Below, in pieces: positions 1 to 9,981 of a DNA stretch of 35,862 nt. How positions within the stretch are numbered: position 1 is the first letter of the stretch; each line of letters starts with the position of its first letter. The notes under the pieces are model-generated. The model was not told the origin of the DNA, did not search any database, and worked only from the letters and a program-made list of their open reading frames with translations. A program made the position numbers and the translations under genes. Source of the stretch: Cladosporium sp. IMV 00045 (Eukaryota; Ascomycota; Dothideomycetes; Cladosporiales; Cladosporiaceae); NCBI GenBank assembly GCA_001931905.2, contig MSJI02000596.1, forward strand, positions 1 through 35,862, in the 5' to 3' direction.

Positions 1-2354
1 CCGCCGCCACATCATGTCTTGACTGCTGAACAATGGGGCATCTTCGCCGCGATCGCCGACACCGTGATACCGTCTTTCACTCCAGCTCGAGGGAACAGAC
101 TCCTGCAGCACCCATTACGGGCAGATCTGTATGCAGGTGCTAGAAACCGCATTCTGCGAATCGCCAGCGCCGGCGCCCAGCCGGAAAACGGTCTTGTCGA
201 TGATTTCCTCAACGAGAATGCTACCGCGCAGTCGGAATTCAGGCACAGCCTGCTGCGCATGGTGGGATATCAGATGGACGATACCGCCAAAAAGGGATTC
301 CTGTTCATCCTAAATTCTCTCAAGTAAGGCGTGCCATGTTCTTTCTGTCGTGCTATATCATCAGTGGTCGATGAACGTGCTCAGACTTTCTGTTGCAAAC
401 AACGACCAACTCCAAATGAAGGCGCAAGTGAAACGAGCTGACACGCACAAGCACACGAGCGGGCTCGCTTTTGCTGACCGGCTATGCAACACCTTTGGAT
501 TGTCTACCCATACAAGATCGTGAGCGTGTACTGCAAGGATGGGCCACTTCAAGACTTTCCATGTTGCGTGGCCTTCATGCTTCCCTGACCGCGCTTGCTA
601 CAGTCTACTGGGTTCGCACTTCCCCAACTTTGGGACGCATTCTTGGATATCCGCGCGTGCCTGGTCACGGTAGTCCGGCGAAGGATGGCTATCCATTTCG
701 CTTCCTGCAGTTCCCACCCTCGGGCTCGCCTGAGCCGGAAATCATCACAACTGACGTTGTCATCGTTGGAAGCGGTTGCGGTGGCGCCGTTGCAGCGAAG
801 ACCTTGGCCGAATCAGGCCTGAAAGTCATCGTCGTAGACAAAGGATATTACTGGTCTCCTCTGCGTTTACCCATGTCCGAACAAGAAGCGGCTACACACC
901 TCTTCGACAACGCCGGCATGATCATGTCCGAAGGCGCAGTCATGTCGATCGCCACTGGCAGCGCATGGGGCGGAGGCGGTACTGTAAACTGGAGTGCTTC
1001 ATTGCAAACGCAGGGCTACGTTCGACAGGAGTGGTCACACAAGTTCGGTCTGAAGCGATTCACAGGCAGCGAGTTCCAACAGGACCTGGACGCAGTCTGC
1101 GATCGGATGGGTGTCGGAACATCCGCTATCGAGCACAACAAGACGAATAAAGTCCTGCTTGAGGGCGCAAGGAAATTGGGTTGGAGCGCGAAGCCGGTGC
1201 CGCAGAATACCGGCGGTGAAGCGCACAATTGCGGGTACTGTACGCTTGGATGTGGCAGCTGTGGCAAGAAAGGGCCAACAGAAACCTTCTTGCCCGATGC
1301 TGCTGAGGCTGGCGCTGAGTTCATTGAAGGGTTTGAGTGTGCTGAGGTTGTTTTTGAAGAATCTACTAATGGACAGCGGGTAGCAACCGGCGTTCGAGGT
1401 CGTTGGACCGCGCGAGATGCTGCAGGAAATGTCGTTGGCCCTGACAGACGGACTCGCGACCTGCTCATCAAGGCACCGCGAGTAATCGTTTCGACTGGCA
1501 GTATCGCCACTCCTCTCCTTCTCAAACGGTCCGGTCTGACGAACCCTCACATCGGCCGTCACCTCCACCTTCACCCTGTTTCTTTCCTAGCGGCAGTCTG
1601 GGACGAAGAAGTTCGTCCATGGGAAGGTCCCATTCTCACAGCCGTTGTAAACGAGTTCGAAAACCTCTCCGGCGACGGCTACGGCGCCAAACTCGAAGCC
1701 ACAACAATGCTCCCTGGGCTCTTCCTCCCAGCCTTCCCCTGGCGCAGCGGACTTCACGCCAAACTCTTCGCAGCAAACATGAAACGAACGACAGGCTACA
1801 TCTCGCTCTCCCGCGACCGCCACGGCGGCACCGTCTCCTCTCAACCCGAGAACCCAGCCCGCGCCAAGATCACGTACGATCCATCCGCGTACGACAAGCA
1901 ACACATCCTCCACGGTCTCGTCAGCCTCGCCGAGCTGCTGTACGTCGCCGGCGCGCGGGAGATCCATTCGACAATCCCCACTTTACCGCCCTTCGTTCGC
2001 CCCACAGCCGACGACCACTCAAAGACAACTCTCACGCCCATCGAACACCCTTCAATCAACGACACCGCTTTCCAGGCCTGGCTGGCACGGCTGCAGGCCA
2101 CAGGAGGTCCCGCGAGGTTCGTTTCTGCGCATCAGATGGGTTCGTGTCGCATGGGCACGTCGGAGAGCAACAGTGCCGTCGATGAGAGGGGGAGGGTGTG
2201 GGGTTGTGAGGGCCTTTGGGTTTGCGATGCTAGTGTCTTCCCCTCGGCGAGTGGGGTGAATCCTATGATTACCAATATGGGGATTGCTAGAGGAATTGCT
2301 AGGGGTATTGTGGAAGATTCGAAGGGGAATTGGGAGGCCAAGGCGAAGTTGTAG
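1..2354 (+). CDS. Long-chain (fatty) alcohol oxidase, GMC/FAD family, 5'-partial
   Basis: This enzyme oxidises long-chain fatty alcohols to aldehydes with O2, giving H2O2, as a step in alkane/fatty-acid omega-oxidation. The frame is open from base 1 with no start codon, so the N-terminus lies outside the window. Exons are 1-323 and 452-2354, about 741 visible residues. The intron at 324-451 has a gtaagg donor and a CTGAC branch site close to a cacaag acceptor; joining there restores the family motif NTRAGSLLLTGY. The Rossmann FAD motif VVIVGSGCGGAVAAKTL starts near position 755. The C-terminal GMC region holds HQMGSCRMG (catalytic His region) and SGVNPMITNMGIARGIA. The last three residues are AKL, a type-1 peroxisomal targeting signal, which fits the peroxisomal location of fungal fatty alcohol oxidases. 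It converges on the UPF0303 gene 170 bp downstream. Family call is firm; chain-length specificity is inferred. Confidence 0.93.
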
Positions 2355-2523
2355 TAGTAGCATAGATACTGTGCACTTGGATACGGATGATAGTCGTATA
2401 CTATTCGTTGTACTATGGGAGGACTCTTCCTCAACCTCACATGGCAAGGAAAGCGGCATTCGCATGGTCCAAATGCTCAATATGAAATGCCACAATAATC
2501 CATTACAACTCATCAAGCCACTC

Positions 2524-3069
2524 TCAATCCTCCTTCCTCTTCTCCGCCAAATCCACCCCCAAACTCTCCAACAACTCCCCCACCACGGCCACAATAACGC
2601 CATGATCCTGCTCCTGCTTCAACCCACTCACAACAACAACAGCCACCACGCCCTCCACCCCCTTAACCCTCACCGGCCAACCCCCGCCATGAATCGCATA
2701 CTCCCCCGCCCTCTCGCCCAGCGCATACTTGCGCGCGAACAGCCCCTCGTCCCCGCCCAGCTTGTTGTGCATGAACCACGTGCTCTTGCCGAACCGCAGC
2801 ACCGTCGCCCGCTTGCGCGCCACCCAGCTGTCGTTGTCGGGTTGCGTGCCGCTGTGCGTTGCGGTGCGGAAGAGGGTGTGTGCGCTTTGCGCGAGGGAGA
2901 TGTCGATTATGACGGGGGAGGGGAGGGGGAGCAGGCGTTGGCGGAGAAGGTTGCCGAGAGTCCAGGCTGTGTCGGCTGTGAAGGTTGGGAAGATCAGGGA
3001 GGAGTCGATGCGGTCGATTTCGGTCATGTCCCGGGGGGGTTGCGGGATGTCGGTGGTTGTTGATGCCAT
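2524..3069 (-). CDS. UPF0303 family protein (Ybr137w-like, GlcG/HbpS-type fold)
   Basis: A 181-aa intronless protein. The start MASTTTDIPQPPRD (ATG at 3069-3067) is chosen because it gives the usual family length; the frame stays open upstream to about 3756, but that extension looks like untranslated leader. Family-like features in order are an N-terminal segment resembling FPTFTADTAWTLGNLLR, a core with RKRATVLRFGKSTWF and HNKLGG, then YALGERAGEYAIHGGGWPVRVKGV and a hydrophobic strand before SGLKQEQDH. This pattern is typical of the UPF0303 group (Haem_degrading/GlcG-like fold). The yeast relative Ybr137w is a cytosolic oligomer linked to tail-anchored protein handling; carrying that role over is inference. 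It is convergent with the alcohol oxidase and divergent from the PAP2 gene. Confidence 0.85.
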   Translation of the reverse strand: MASTTTDIPQPPRDMTEIDRIDSSLIFPTFTADTAWTLGNLLRQRLLPLPSPVIIDISLAQSAHTLFRTATHSGTQPDNDSWVARKRATVLRFGKSTWFMHNKLGGDEGLFARKYALGERAGEYAIHGGGWPVRVKGVEGVVAVVVVSGLKQEQDHGVIVAVVGELLESLGVDLAEKRKED

Positions 3070-3810
3070 GGTTGGGGGGTTTGGTTGTTTGGTTTGTTTG
3101 GAGGGGTAGTTGAAATGTTGGGTTTCTTGTGACTTTTCGGGTATTGACGAGATTTCGTTGAAGGGTGTGTTTTTGCTTGTTATTGCCAGTAGCGTTATAG
3201 CAATGTAGAAATCTGAAAACCGATGTGGTGGAAGGGAAGGGACACTACTTTTATGCAGTTCAATGCATTGCGGGTTTCCTGGAGCGAAGTGGAGAGCCCG
3301 CAAGGGACCAAGCTCCAGCAGCCCACCGCGCGGGCTTGGACCTTCCGTACTGCTCTTCAAGGGTCTCCATCTGCACTTCAAGCCCCAACTCCCAAGACGA
3401 TTCGAGTCGTTTGACCACTCTACGATGTTTCGTGCCCTACCTGCGTTAATAATGGAATACTGTACATCGTTCGCAGGTCTTGACTTCTGTCCGAACGTGC
3501 TTGATACGGTGGCCGACGTGAAGCCAAACCAAGTCTTGAACCTGTGCCATGCCCGTGATTGCTGGCATCGCACATGACGATGAAGACAATCAATTGCGAC
3601 TGAGCTGATGCTACTATCAAACCTGCCTTCATCATGGAATGCCGTGTACTGCATCACATGTCGCAATCTCGTGAGATCATTCACTGAAGCGACCTCAGGT
3701 ATTTGCCAACAACCATCACTCTCATTTCTATCCCCCTTCATATATGTATCTTTCATACTGCATACTCAGCATCCATTCACCCCCTTCCTGACTGGAAATA
3801 AGAACCCACC
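3070..3810. promoter_or_regulatory. Divergent intergenic region between UPF0303 and PAP2 genes
   Basis: About 740 bp between two divergently transcribed genes, so it should hold both promoters and leaders. The 3' end next to the PAP2 start is pyrimidine-rich (about 3715-3790), as is common around fungal transcription starts. Several short ORFs cross the stretch on both strands, but none resembles a protein family. No specific factor site could be assigned. Confidence 0.5.
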
Positions 3811-5240
3811 ATGCCTTTCTTCAACAGAAAGCCCCAGCCTGCCGACGCCAACACGGCCACTGCAGTAGGCGGCAGTAATGCACCAGCAGCAGCTCCCGCT
3901 TCGGAGAAAACTGGCCTCAGAAGATCGATGTCCCGCCGCAACCGCCAGGCCAATGCTCAAGGGCGTGCGGCTTATGGAAATGATAATCTGAACGCTCGTC
4001 CGCGCTTCGGACAGTGGTTGAAAGGGATCGTCTTTGATGTTGTTGTCATGTTCGTCATGGGGGCGGTTGGTCTTGGGGTGGGTATTGTCTTATTCTTGTT
4101 GGAAGAAAAGCTTTCTCTGGGGATCAATGCAAGCATGCTGATACACATACTGACGCGTGATACCAGGTCTACTTCGCCCCACCAGCTCCCTCTAGATCGT
4201 TCCCAGTGAACTTCGAAAACGGCAATATCGTCTACCCCGAGTTCGCCTATCCTCTGCGCAAAGAGATCGTCTCCATCTGGGCAGCCGCAATGCTCGCCGC
4301 CCTGGTGCCCATTTTCTTCATCCTACTCATGCAAATCCGCATCCGCTCCTTCTGGGACGTCAACAACGCCATCCTCGGCCTGCTGTACTCCCTGATCACC
4401 GCCGCAGTCTTCCAAGTCTTCCTCAAATGGCTCATCGGCGGCTTACGTCCGCACTTCCTCACCGTCTGCAACCCCAGAGTACCGCTCTACGGCGCACAGT
4501 CCGGCGAAGGCTGGAGGCAGATCATGTACGACCGCAGCATATGCACGGGCGACAAGGACCAGATCGACGACAGTCTGGAATCCTTCCCTTCTGGACACTC
4601 AACAGCGGCGTTTGCTGGGTTCATCTACCTGTACCTCTACCTCAACGCCAAGCTGAAAGTCTTCAGCAACTACCACGCCTCCTACTGGAAGCTTGTTGTT
4701 CTCTACGCTCCAGTGCTGGGCGCAACGCTCATAGCCGGAGCGCTGACGATCGATGAGTTTCACAACTGGTACGACGTCGTTGTGGGCGCCATCATCGGTT
4801 CTATCATGGCTGTCAGCGCGTACAGAATGGTCTACGCGAGCGTGTGGGATTTCAGATTCAACCATGTGCCTGTGGCGAGGGATGTTGGGTTTGGCTATGG
4901 TGTGGCGCAGAAGGGGTATGAGGGGTTCAGAGAGGCTTTGTTCACGAGGAAGGCTGGCTGGGGAGTGCACGAAGGGCATGTCTTTGGTGGTGCGCCTTTT
5001 GATGCTGTCCTGCCGCCGCCGGGCAGTGTTGGTGTGCTTCCTGCAGATCCTTCAGCGACTGGTGCTGCTGCCGGGACTGGGGATGCTGCGGCTGGGGCTG
5101 GCACTGGGACTGGTCGGTTTGGTAAACGAAGGGCTAGGAGTGTCGAAGTGGATAACGACGAGAGTCAGGCTGGCAGAGAGAGTGTGCCGAGGAGACCTCT
5201 TGGAGGCATGTTCAGGAGGGGAGATGATAATAATGTGTGA
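3811..5240 (+). CDS. PAP2-superfamily lipid phosphatase (DPP1/LPP-like) with altered motif 3
   Basis: A 446-aa integral membrane protein that would dephosphorylate phosphatidate or diacylglycerol pyrophosphate. Exons are 3811-4077 and 4167-5240; the 89-nt intron (gtgggt donor, CTGAC branch, taccag acceptor) joins GAVGLG to VYFAPPAPSRSFPV. Residues 1-60 are hydrophilic, followed by about six membrane segments. Motif 1 (K-x6-RP) is K176-P184 (KWLIGGLRP). Motif 2 is PSGH at 230-233. Motif 3 normally reads S-R-x5-H-x3-D; here it is GALTIDEFHNWYD, keeping H288 and D292 but with Ala281 and Leu282 at the Ser and Arg positions. The C-terminal tail is cytosolic-looking, Gly/Ala/Thr-rich, then basic. 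Superfamily membership is clear. Substrate is unknown, and the changed motif 3 leaves catalytic activity open. Confidence 0.9.
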
Positions 5241-6147
5241 ACTCTGGCAGCCATTCGGTATGATTTTTTGGTGGAGCATTGGTGTTTAGTATGTAGCGAT
5301 CAGTCTTCGGCGATGGATGGTCTCGGCAGATGTTCAGTAATTCATGACACTAATGTTAAACTCGAAGAATGTTCCCAGCGAATCTCAAGTCTCAAACATG
5401 CCGTCAACACCATGTCCCAGACAGTCCCGAAATAGCGGCACTGAAGCTTTTTAGCTCGAAGCTTAACCATCCTAAGTGAAAGGAATGTTATGGCGGTGGA
5501 GAACGGCATCGATCATCCGCCTGGAGGATTGACATGCATCTTCGAACAGAGCACGAGACAGACATGAGCACCATGTTTGGTTCCATCGCACAGAACCGAC
5601 TCCAGGCAGAAATGCATCACACTGCCACGCCAAGAGAGGGCCTGGTACGACCATGTCCTAGCAAGCAGGTGGGCAGCTAACGCGAAGCCAGCCTGAGCCG
5701 GCTGTGTTCGCCCAAGATCTGCGATACGAAGGCTTTCTTGCATAGCACCGCCTGCCGGGTCTGGTTGTGTTGATCTCTTCGTCCGGACTTGTATCTTGAC
5801 GATACTTACTCTGTTTACAACTTGTTCCTGCATCCTACCCACCTGAAGTGTTTGTTTACAGGTGTAATCACACCGCTGATCTCCGAGCTTGCGACAACAA
5901 CTTTGCGACGACTGCGACTTGTCGACCACGTGCAGAGCGACATTCACAGGCTGTCACGGCAAAAGAACCAATCTCACGAGGCGCGCACTGCCAGTGCTTT
6001 GGCCGCGACCAGGAGCTCGGAAATCGCCAGGCGACATTGCGAACACAGGCGACACAGCACTGCGACCAGAACAACAAAGCGGCGGATGAGCGCAGCGGCA
6101 TAAAAGCACACAGGCTTGACGGCGGTGGGGTGGCGCAAGAGTTTGGA
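5241..6147. other. Intergenic region upstream of the four-TM gene
   Basis: About 900 bp without a supported gene. It holds the 3' end of the PAP2 transcript and the promoter/leader of the next gene. The reading frame of that gene is open back to about 5848 without a good internal ATG, so an N-terminal extension through an upstream exon cannot be excluded. A 144-codon minus-strand ORF (5513-5947) shows no recognisable features. Confidence 0.4.
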
Positions 6148-7410
6148 ATGAACATCTCGAGAAGGTCCAAAGGAAGAGCATTCGCCGTGAAAGTGCTGCA
6201 GACGCTCGAGGCGCCTATGCGGTCGTCGCAAGAACCGAGTTATCGCAGTTTGGATGGCCTGCGCGCCGACAAGGATGCTGTGCTGTGGTATTGGCGGGTC
6301 ACTGCTGTGGCTTCGTCGGTGATGATTTTGGGAGGGTATGTCTTGATCTATGCTCGAAGCTGTTGTTGTTTGTGAGAGTGCATGCGACTGACATGGCGTT
6401 GTAGATTCCTCATGCTCCCGGCGACATACGTTGAGTCGTCGACACTGCGTGTAAACCAGACGGCAGTAGGGATATTCGGCATTGCCATTCTCACAGCGGG
6501 CTTCTCTTTCTCTGCTCTCCTATCATTCACAATACGGAATCCGCTCTTCCAAGCCGAAGAAATCCACCAACCTTGCGGAATCGCCAGTATCGTCGGCCTC
6601 CTCACAGTCTTCTACCACTTCATCGTCTCCTCAACCTACACGTGGAAAACACCCACCCTCCTCCTTGCCATAGCCGCCGGAATCAGCACCATAGTCTACG
6701 CTGGCCTCTTCCTCCTATCCCAACGCCGCATTTCCCAAATCCGCTCCCAACCCCGACAAGCAGACCACGTACCCCTCGGGTCCGCCTCACCAGCCCGCAC
6801 CAGCTTCACCACCGGCCCCGCAGTATCAACCTACGAGCCAACGACAGAGCGATCCAGCTCCTACCAGCCAACCGGCTACTACGATAACTACATCCGCAAC
6901 ATGTACCCAACCTCCACACGCGGCGCCCAGTCCCCTCCCGGCGAACCCACAGGCGCCGCAGGCTACGACCCGCACTCCATCTCCGAAGATGAAATGCAAC
7001 GCCAGCAAATGCTCATGCTACTACTGGCCAACGACCAGCCCGCCCAGAGCGTCCAGCAGCAAGCGCAAAGCAGCACGTACAACATCGACTGGCAGGGTCA
7101 AGACGCCGACGCCGACGACGCGCCCGCTCACGGCTACTACGCCCCGGGAGCAGGTACGGGGTCTAGTTCCTCGGGTGTTGGCACGGGTGCGTCTTGGCCT
7201 AGCGCTGAGTTGCCGCCGGCGCCTTCGCGCTGGCCGAAGCTGAAAATGAGGCCGTGGGATGGCGTGTGGAGGGGTGTTACCAGGAGGGAGGAGCAGAGGC
7301 GGAATTCTCAGCAGCAGCAACAGCAGCAGCAACAGCAGCAGCAACAGCAGCAGCAAGTTTTGGGTGGAAGGGAGGAGAGGAGGAGGGAGATTGAGCTGGG
7401 GTTGCGATGA
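6148..7410 (+). CDS. Uncharacterised fungal four-TM membrane protein with polyQ tract
   Basis: 397 aa; exons 6148-6335 and 6405-7410. The 69-nt intron has a gtatgt donor, a CTGAC branch and a tgttgtag acceptor, and the junction restores MILGGFLMLPATYV. The N-terminus is a basic cytosolic stretch (MNISRRSKGRAF). Four hydrophobic segments follow at roughly residues 48-70, 78-100, 110-130 and 137-157. The rest is a long hydrophilic tail rich in Ser, Pro, Gln, Tyr and Gly, ending in a run of 16 glutamines and a charged RREERRR-type end. The four-helix layout with a conserved first helix (WYWRVTAVASS) resembles a family of unnamed Pezizomycotina membrane proteins, recalled but not checked. No function can be assigned. 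The start at 6148 is the first plausible ATG of the frame. Confidence 0.75.
7309..7356 (+). repeat. Perfect 12-bp x 4 repeat encoding 16 glutamines
   Basis: The tract is four exact copies of a 12-bp unit (three CAG codons then one CAA) coding for Q16 in the tail of the four-TM protein. It is higher-order than a plain trinucleotide run, which suggests expansion by 12-bp slippage or unequal exchange. Confidence 0.97.
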
Positions 7411-7927
7411 GTGAGCTGTTCTTTTTTTCTGAGATTTTCTTTTCTGGATGCTTTACTCGGCGAGCATTTCTCTTAATTTGACGATGACTATACTAAGATT
7501 TTCATGAAGACCTAATCATACTCTTTGACTATACGCTGGATCCAGGGACTTGATACGCCTCTTCTCCTGTGTTTCTCTCTCATAAACCTTCCTCACCTGT
7601 CTTTTTTTGTTTCTAACGAAACCACATTTCTGGAGTGCAAGAGCGAAGCATGCACGAGAGAGCAATTTGAGAAGTCAAATGTAGAGGAAATGTTACATTA
7701 CTTATTCGTGTCTCCTTGGTCTTGCTATGAAGCTACGCTACTGCCTCAAAGAGCCTGTATTACCCCATTTCCGTTTCGCTGCCATTTGCCTTTCAACTTC
7801 GACCAAGAGAACAAGGGAATGAGAGAGAATCAACTTACTTTGTTTCGTTCGCGCGGAGTCGGGAGCAGAAGCCTCATGCAGTCGTCATAGCTTTTCGAGA
7901 AGAAACGCCATTCTCATTTCGAGGCCG
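7411..7927. other. Convergent 3' spacer
   Basis: Spacer between the converging four-TM gene and MFS transporter gene. It is T-rich just after 7410, consistent with 3' end formation. A 121-codon plus-strand ORF (7525-7890) has no family features and is not called. Confidence 0.4.
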
Positions 7928-8037
7928 TGTATTGCCAATTTTTCCAAAGGGATGCTGCATTTTACTGCTGTGCCCGCTCAGGTGTAATGCCAATATTCCC
8001 AACGAGATGCTGCATCTCACTGCTATGCCCACTCAAA
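7928..8037. repeat. 55-bp tandem duplication, two diverged copies
   Basis: Copies at 7928-7982 and 7983-8037 are directly adjacent, the same length without gaps, and match at 44 of 55 positions by manual alignment. Eight of the 11 differences are transitions. The repeat begins 14 bp beyond the stop codon of the siderophore transporter, so it should lie in its 3' untranslated region. Confidence 0.93.
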
Positions 8038-8050
8038 GAACAGTCGTGCC

Positions 8051-9981
8051 TTAGACGACAGTCCCCTTAACCTGCTTGTGCATCTTGAGATCATAGTTGC
8101 GCCAAGCAATCACGCAAGGAAACATAAGCGACAAACTAGCAATAGCAGCCGTGAGCTGCCACTTCTGCGACTCTGCATAAGCAGCTTGCACGGCAGCGCG
8201 CGCCGGCGTGCCCACGGGGTACGCCAGCTGGGCCACCAGGTCGCTGTAGAGGGTGTCGACTTTGGATTGCTCGGAGGCCGGCAGGAAGCGGACCAGGTGG
8301 TGGCGGAAAGTGCCTGTCCAGACGGCCGTGGAGACGGTCTGTCCGATCGCGCCACCGACGGATGAGAACATGAATTGCACGGCGAGCACGACGGCGACGT
8401 ATTGGTGCGTCGTCGCGGCCATGACGGCGATTTGCTCTGTGATCACCAGCGTGCCGCCGGCGAAGGCGATGAGGATTTGGCACAGGATGATGAGGCCGAT
8501 GTTGGTGTCTGGCTGGCGCCAGTGGATCATCATACCCGCTCCGAGGAGCGTGAACGGCACGCCGAAGAACAGCGCCTGAGCCTTGAACCGGCCCGTCTTG
8601 GCGATCAGAAGACCCGCCGCGAAGCTCCAGAGGCAGCTGCCGATGCTGTAGATGTTGCCCATGTATGTAGCTTCGGCGAATTTGAGGCCCGACACGACTT
8701 GCAGGAAGGAGAAGAACATGCCGTTCCACATGTAGAAGCCAAAGAAGATCACGGCGGCCAAGAGGTTGGCGCCGAGCACCGTGCGGTCTTTGAGCAGGTG
8801 GTAGGGGATGAAGGTGACGGGGGCGCCGTAGCGCTCCCAGAAGGCGAAGGCGATGATCAAGGCGGCGCCGAAGACGATCATACAGATGATCATGGGCGAG
8901 GCGAAGCCTTTGGCTTGGTAGGAGTAGATGTTGAAGGGGAGCAGAAACAGTGCCAGGCCGCTCATGATGAGCAAGAGACCCAGAGCGTCGAATTGGATGA
9001 TGTAGTACTTGATCGACTGGGCGAGCGTGCGGTTGCTCTCGCGGACGGGCATGAGACCGGCCTTGACTGCTTTGTTGTAGTTGTACTGGAAGAGGATGTA
9101 TAGCGGCAGAGAGATGATAGGGGTGACGATGGCGAAGGTGCCGTAGGCCCATCTCCAGCCAATGCCAGCAACGACGGGCACCCCGTCAATCGTCTTGATG
9201 CTCAGGTAGGCTTGTGCGAGTGGGCCGGCTACCCAGGACGTGATGATGTAGGGAGAGGCGAGGAAGGCGAACATGAGACCTCGATTCTTGAGGTGAGAGG
9301 TGTCGGCCACGAAGATGCTGACAACGTAGTCTGTTCCGTTCTGTCCGATCCAGTAGAAGACTTGAGCAGCGGCGTAGAGCTCAACACCGTTGCAGGCCGC
9401 CATCATCACGAGTCCGAGCGTCAAGAAGCCCACCATGCACATGTATCCCTGAGGGCGACCCCAAACATCGATCAGCTTTGCGAGAGGCAGCTTGGTCAGA
9501 CCGCCAATCAAGCTAGACATGACGCCGGTTGCTGAAGTCAACGAGTGGAGCGAAAAGTCGCTCGTCACGTAGCTGGTGAGACCGAAGCCCATGCCCTGCT
9601 CCAACGCGTTGATGAACGCGATGACCCAGATCCTCGCCGCAATTGTCAGTTGTGCACGTTCGGTTAGCTCGAAACTGGTCATACTCACATAACGTAGGCA
9701 GCAATCAAGTGCTTCTTGCTCCATGCCTTCGTGGTGGCTTCGATCTTTTGCACGCCGTGCTGGACGTCCTTGTCAACAACTCCCTCGTTGTGGTCAGTAG
9801 CGTTAGTGGAGCTCGAGCATGGTTGAGCGCTGATGGAGGATATTTTCGGGATGCTGCTGGCTTCCTTGTCACCAGCATCGACGGCGGGAGTGGTGGCGGT
9901 GGTCGTCGGTCTGATGCCGTCGTCGGTCTGTACATCGGCCGGGTCCAATCGAGGCCGAAGCCTGCAGAGAAGGTCTCTCAT
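8051..9981 (-). CDS. Siderophore-iron MFS transporter (SIT/Mir type)
   Basis: A 624-aa polytopic plasma-membrane transporter of the major facilitator superfamily, SIT subfamily, which imports ferric siderophore complexes by proton symport. Exons are 9689-9981 and 8051-9632; the 56-nt intron (gtgagt donor, CTGAC branch) joins AAYV to MIWVIAFINALEQGMGF. The start at 9981 (MRDLLCRLRPRLDP) gives a hydrophilic N-terminus of about 95 residues, then about 14 hydrophobic segments. SIT-like features are ALEQGMGFGLTSY in the first helix, LPLAKLIDVWGRPQGY in the loop after the second, and an NGTDYVVSIFVADTSHLKNRG segment. The C-terminal end carries an extra helix pair after an extracellular stretch. No siderophore synthetase or ferric reductase gene is nearby, so the specific siderophore is unknown. 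A single HGATAR-type site (10487-10492) lies upstream, too little to claim iron regulation. Confidence 0.92.

Noticed and set aside
1016..1574. Minus-strand ORFs of 169-179 codons opposite the alcohol oxidase.
   Set aside because: They are antisense to a well-supported GMC coding exon and have no protein-like composition.
7525..7890. A 121-codon plus-strand ORF.
   Set aside because: It lies in a T-rich convergent 3' spacer, with no family motif and no splice partner.
7928..8037. RIP (repeat-induced point mutation) as the cause of divergence between the 55-bp copies.
   Set aside because: Most changes are transitions, but only two fall in a CpA/TpG context, and RIP normally needs repeats far longer than 55 bp.
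8375..9152. Long ORFs of 242 and 338 codons overlapping the siderophore transporter.
   Set aside because: One is antisense and one in another frame of the same strand; both are Arg/His/Glu-skewed shadows of the GC-rich MFS frame.
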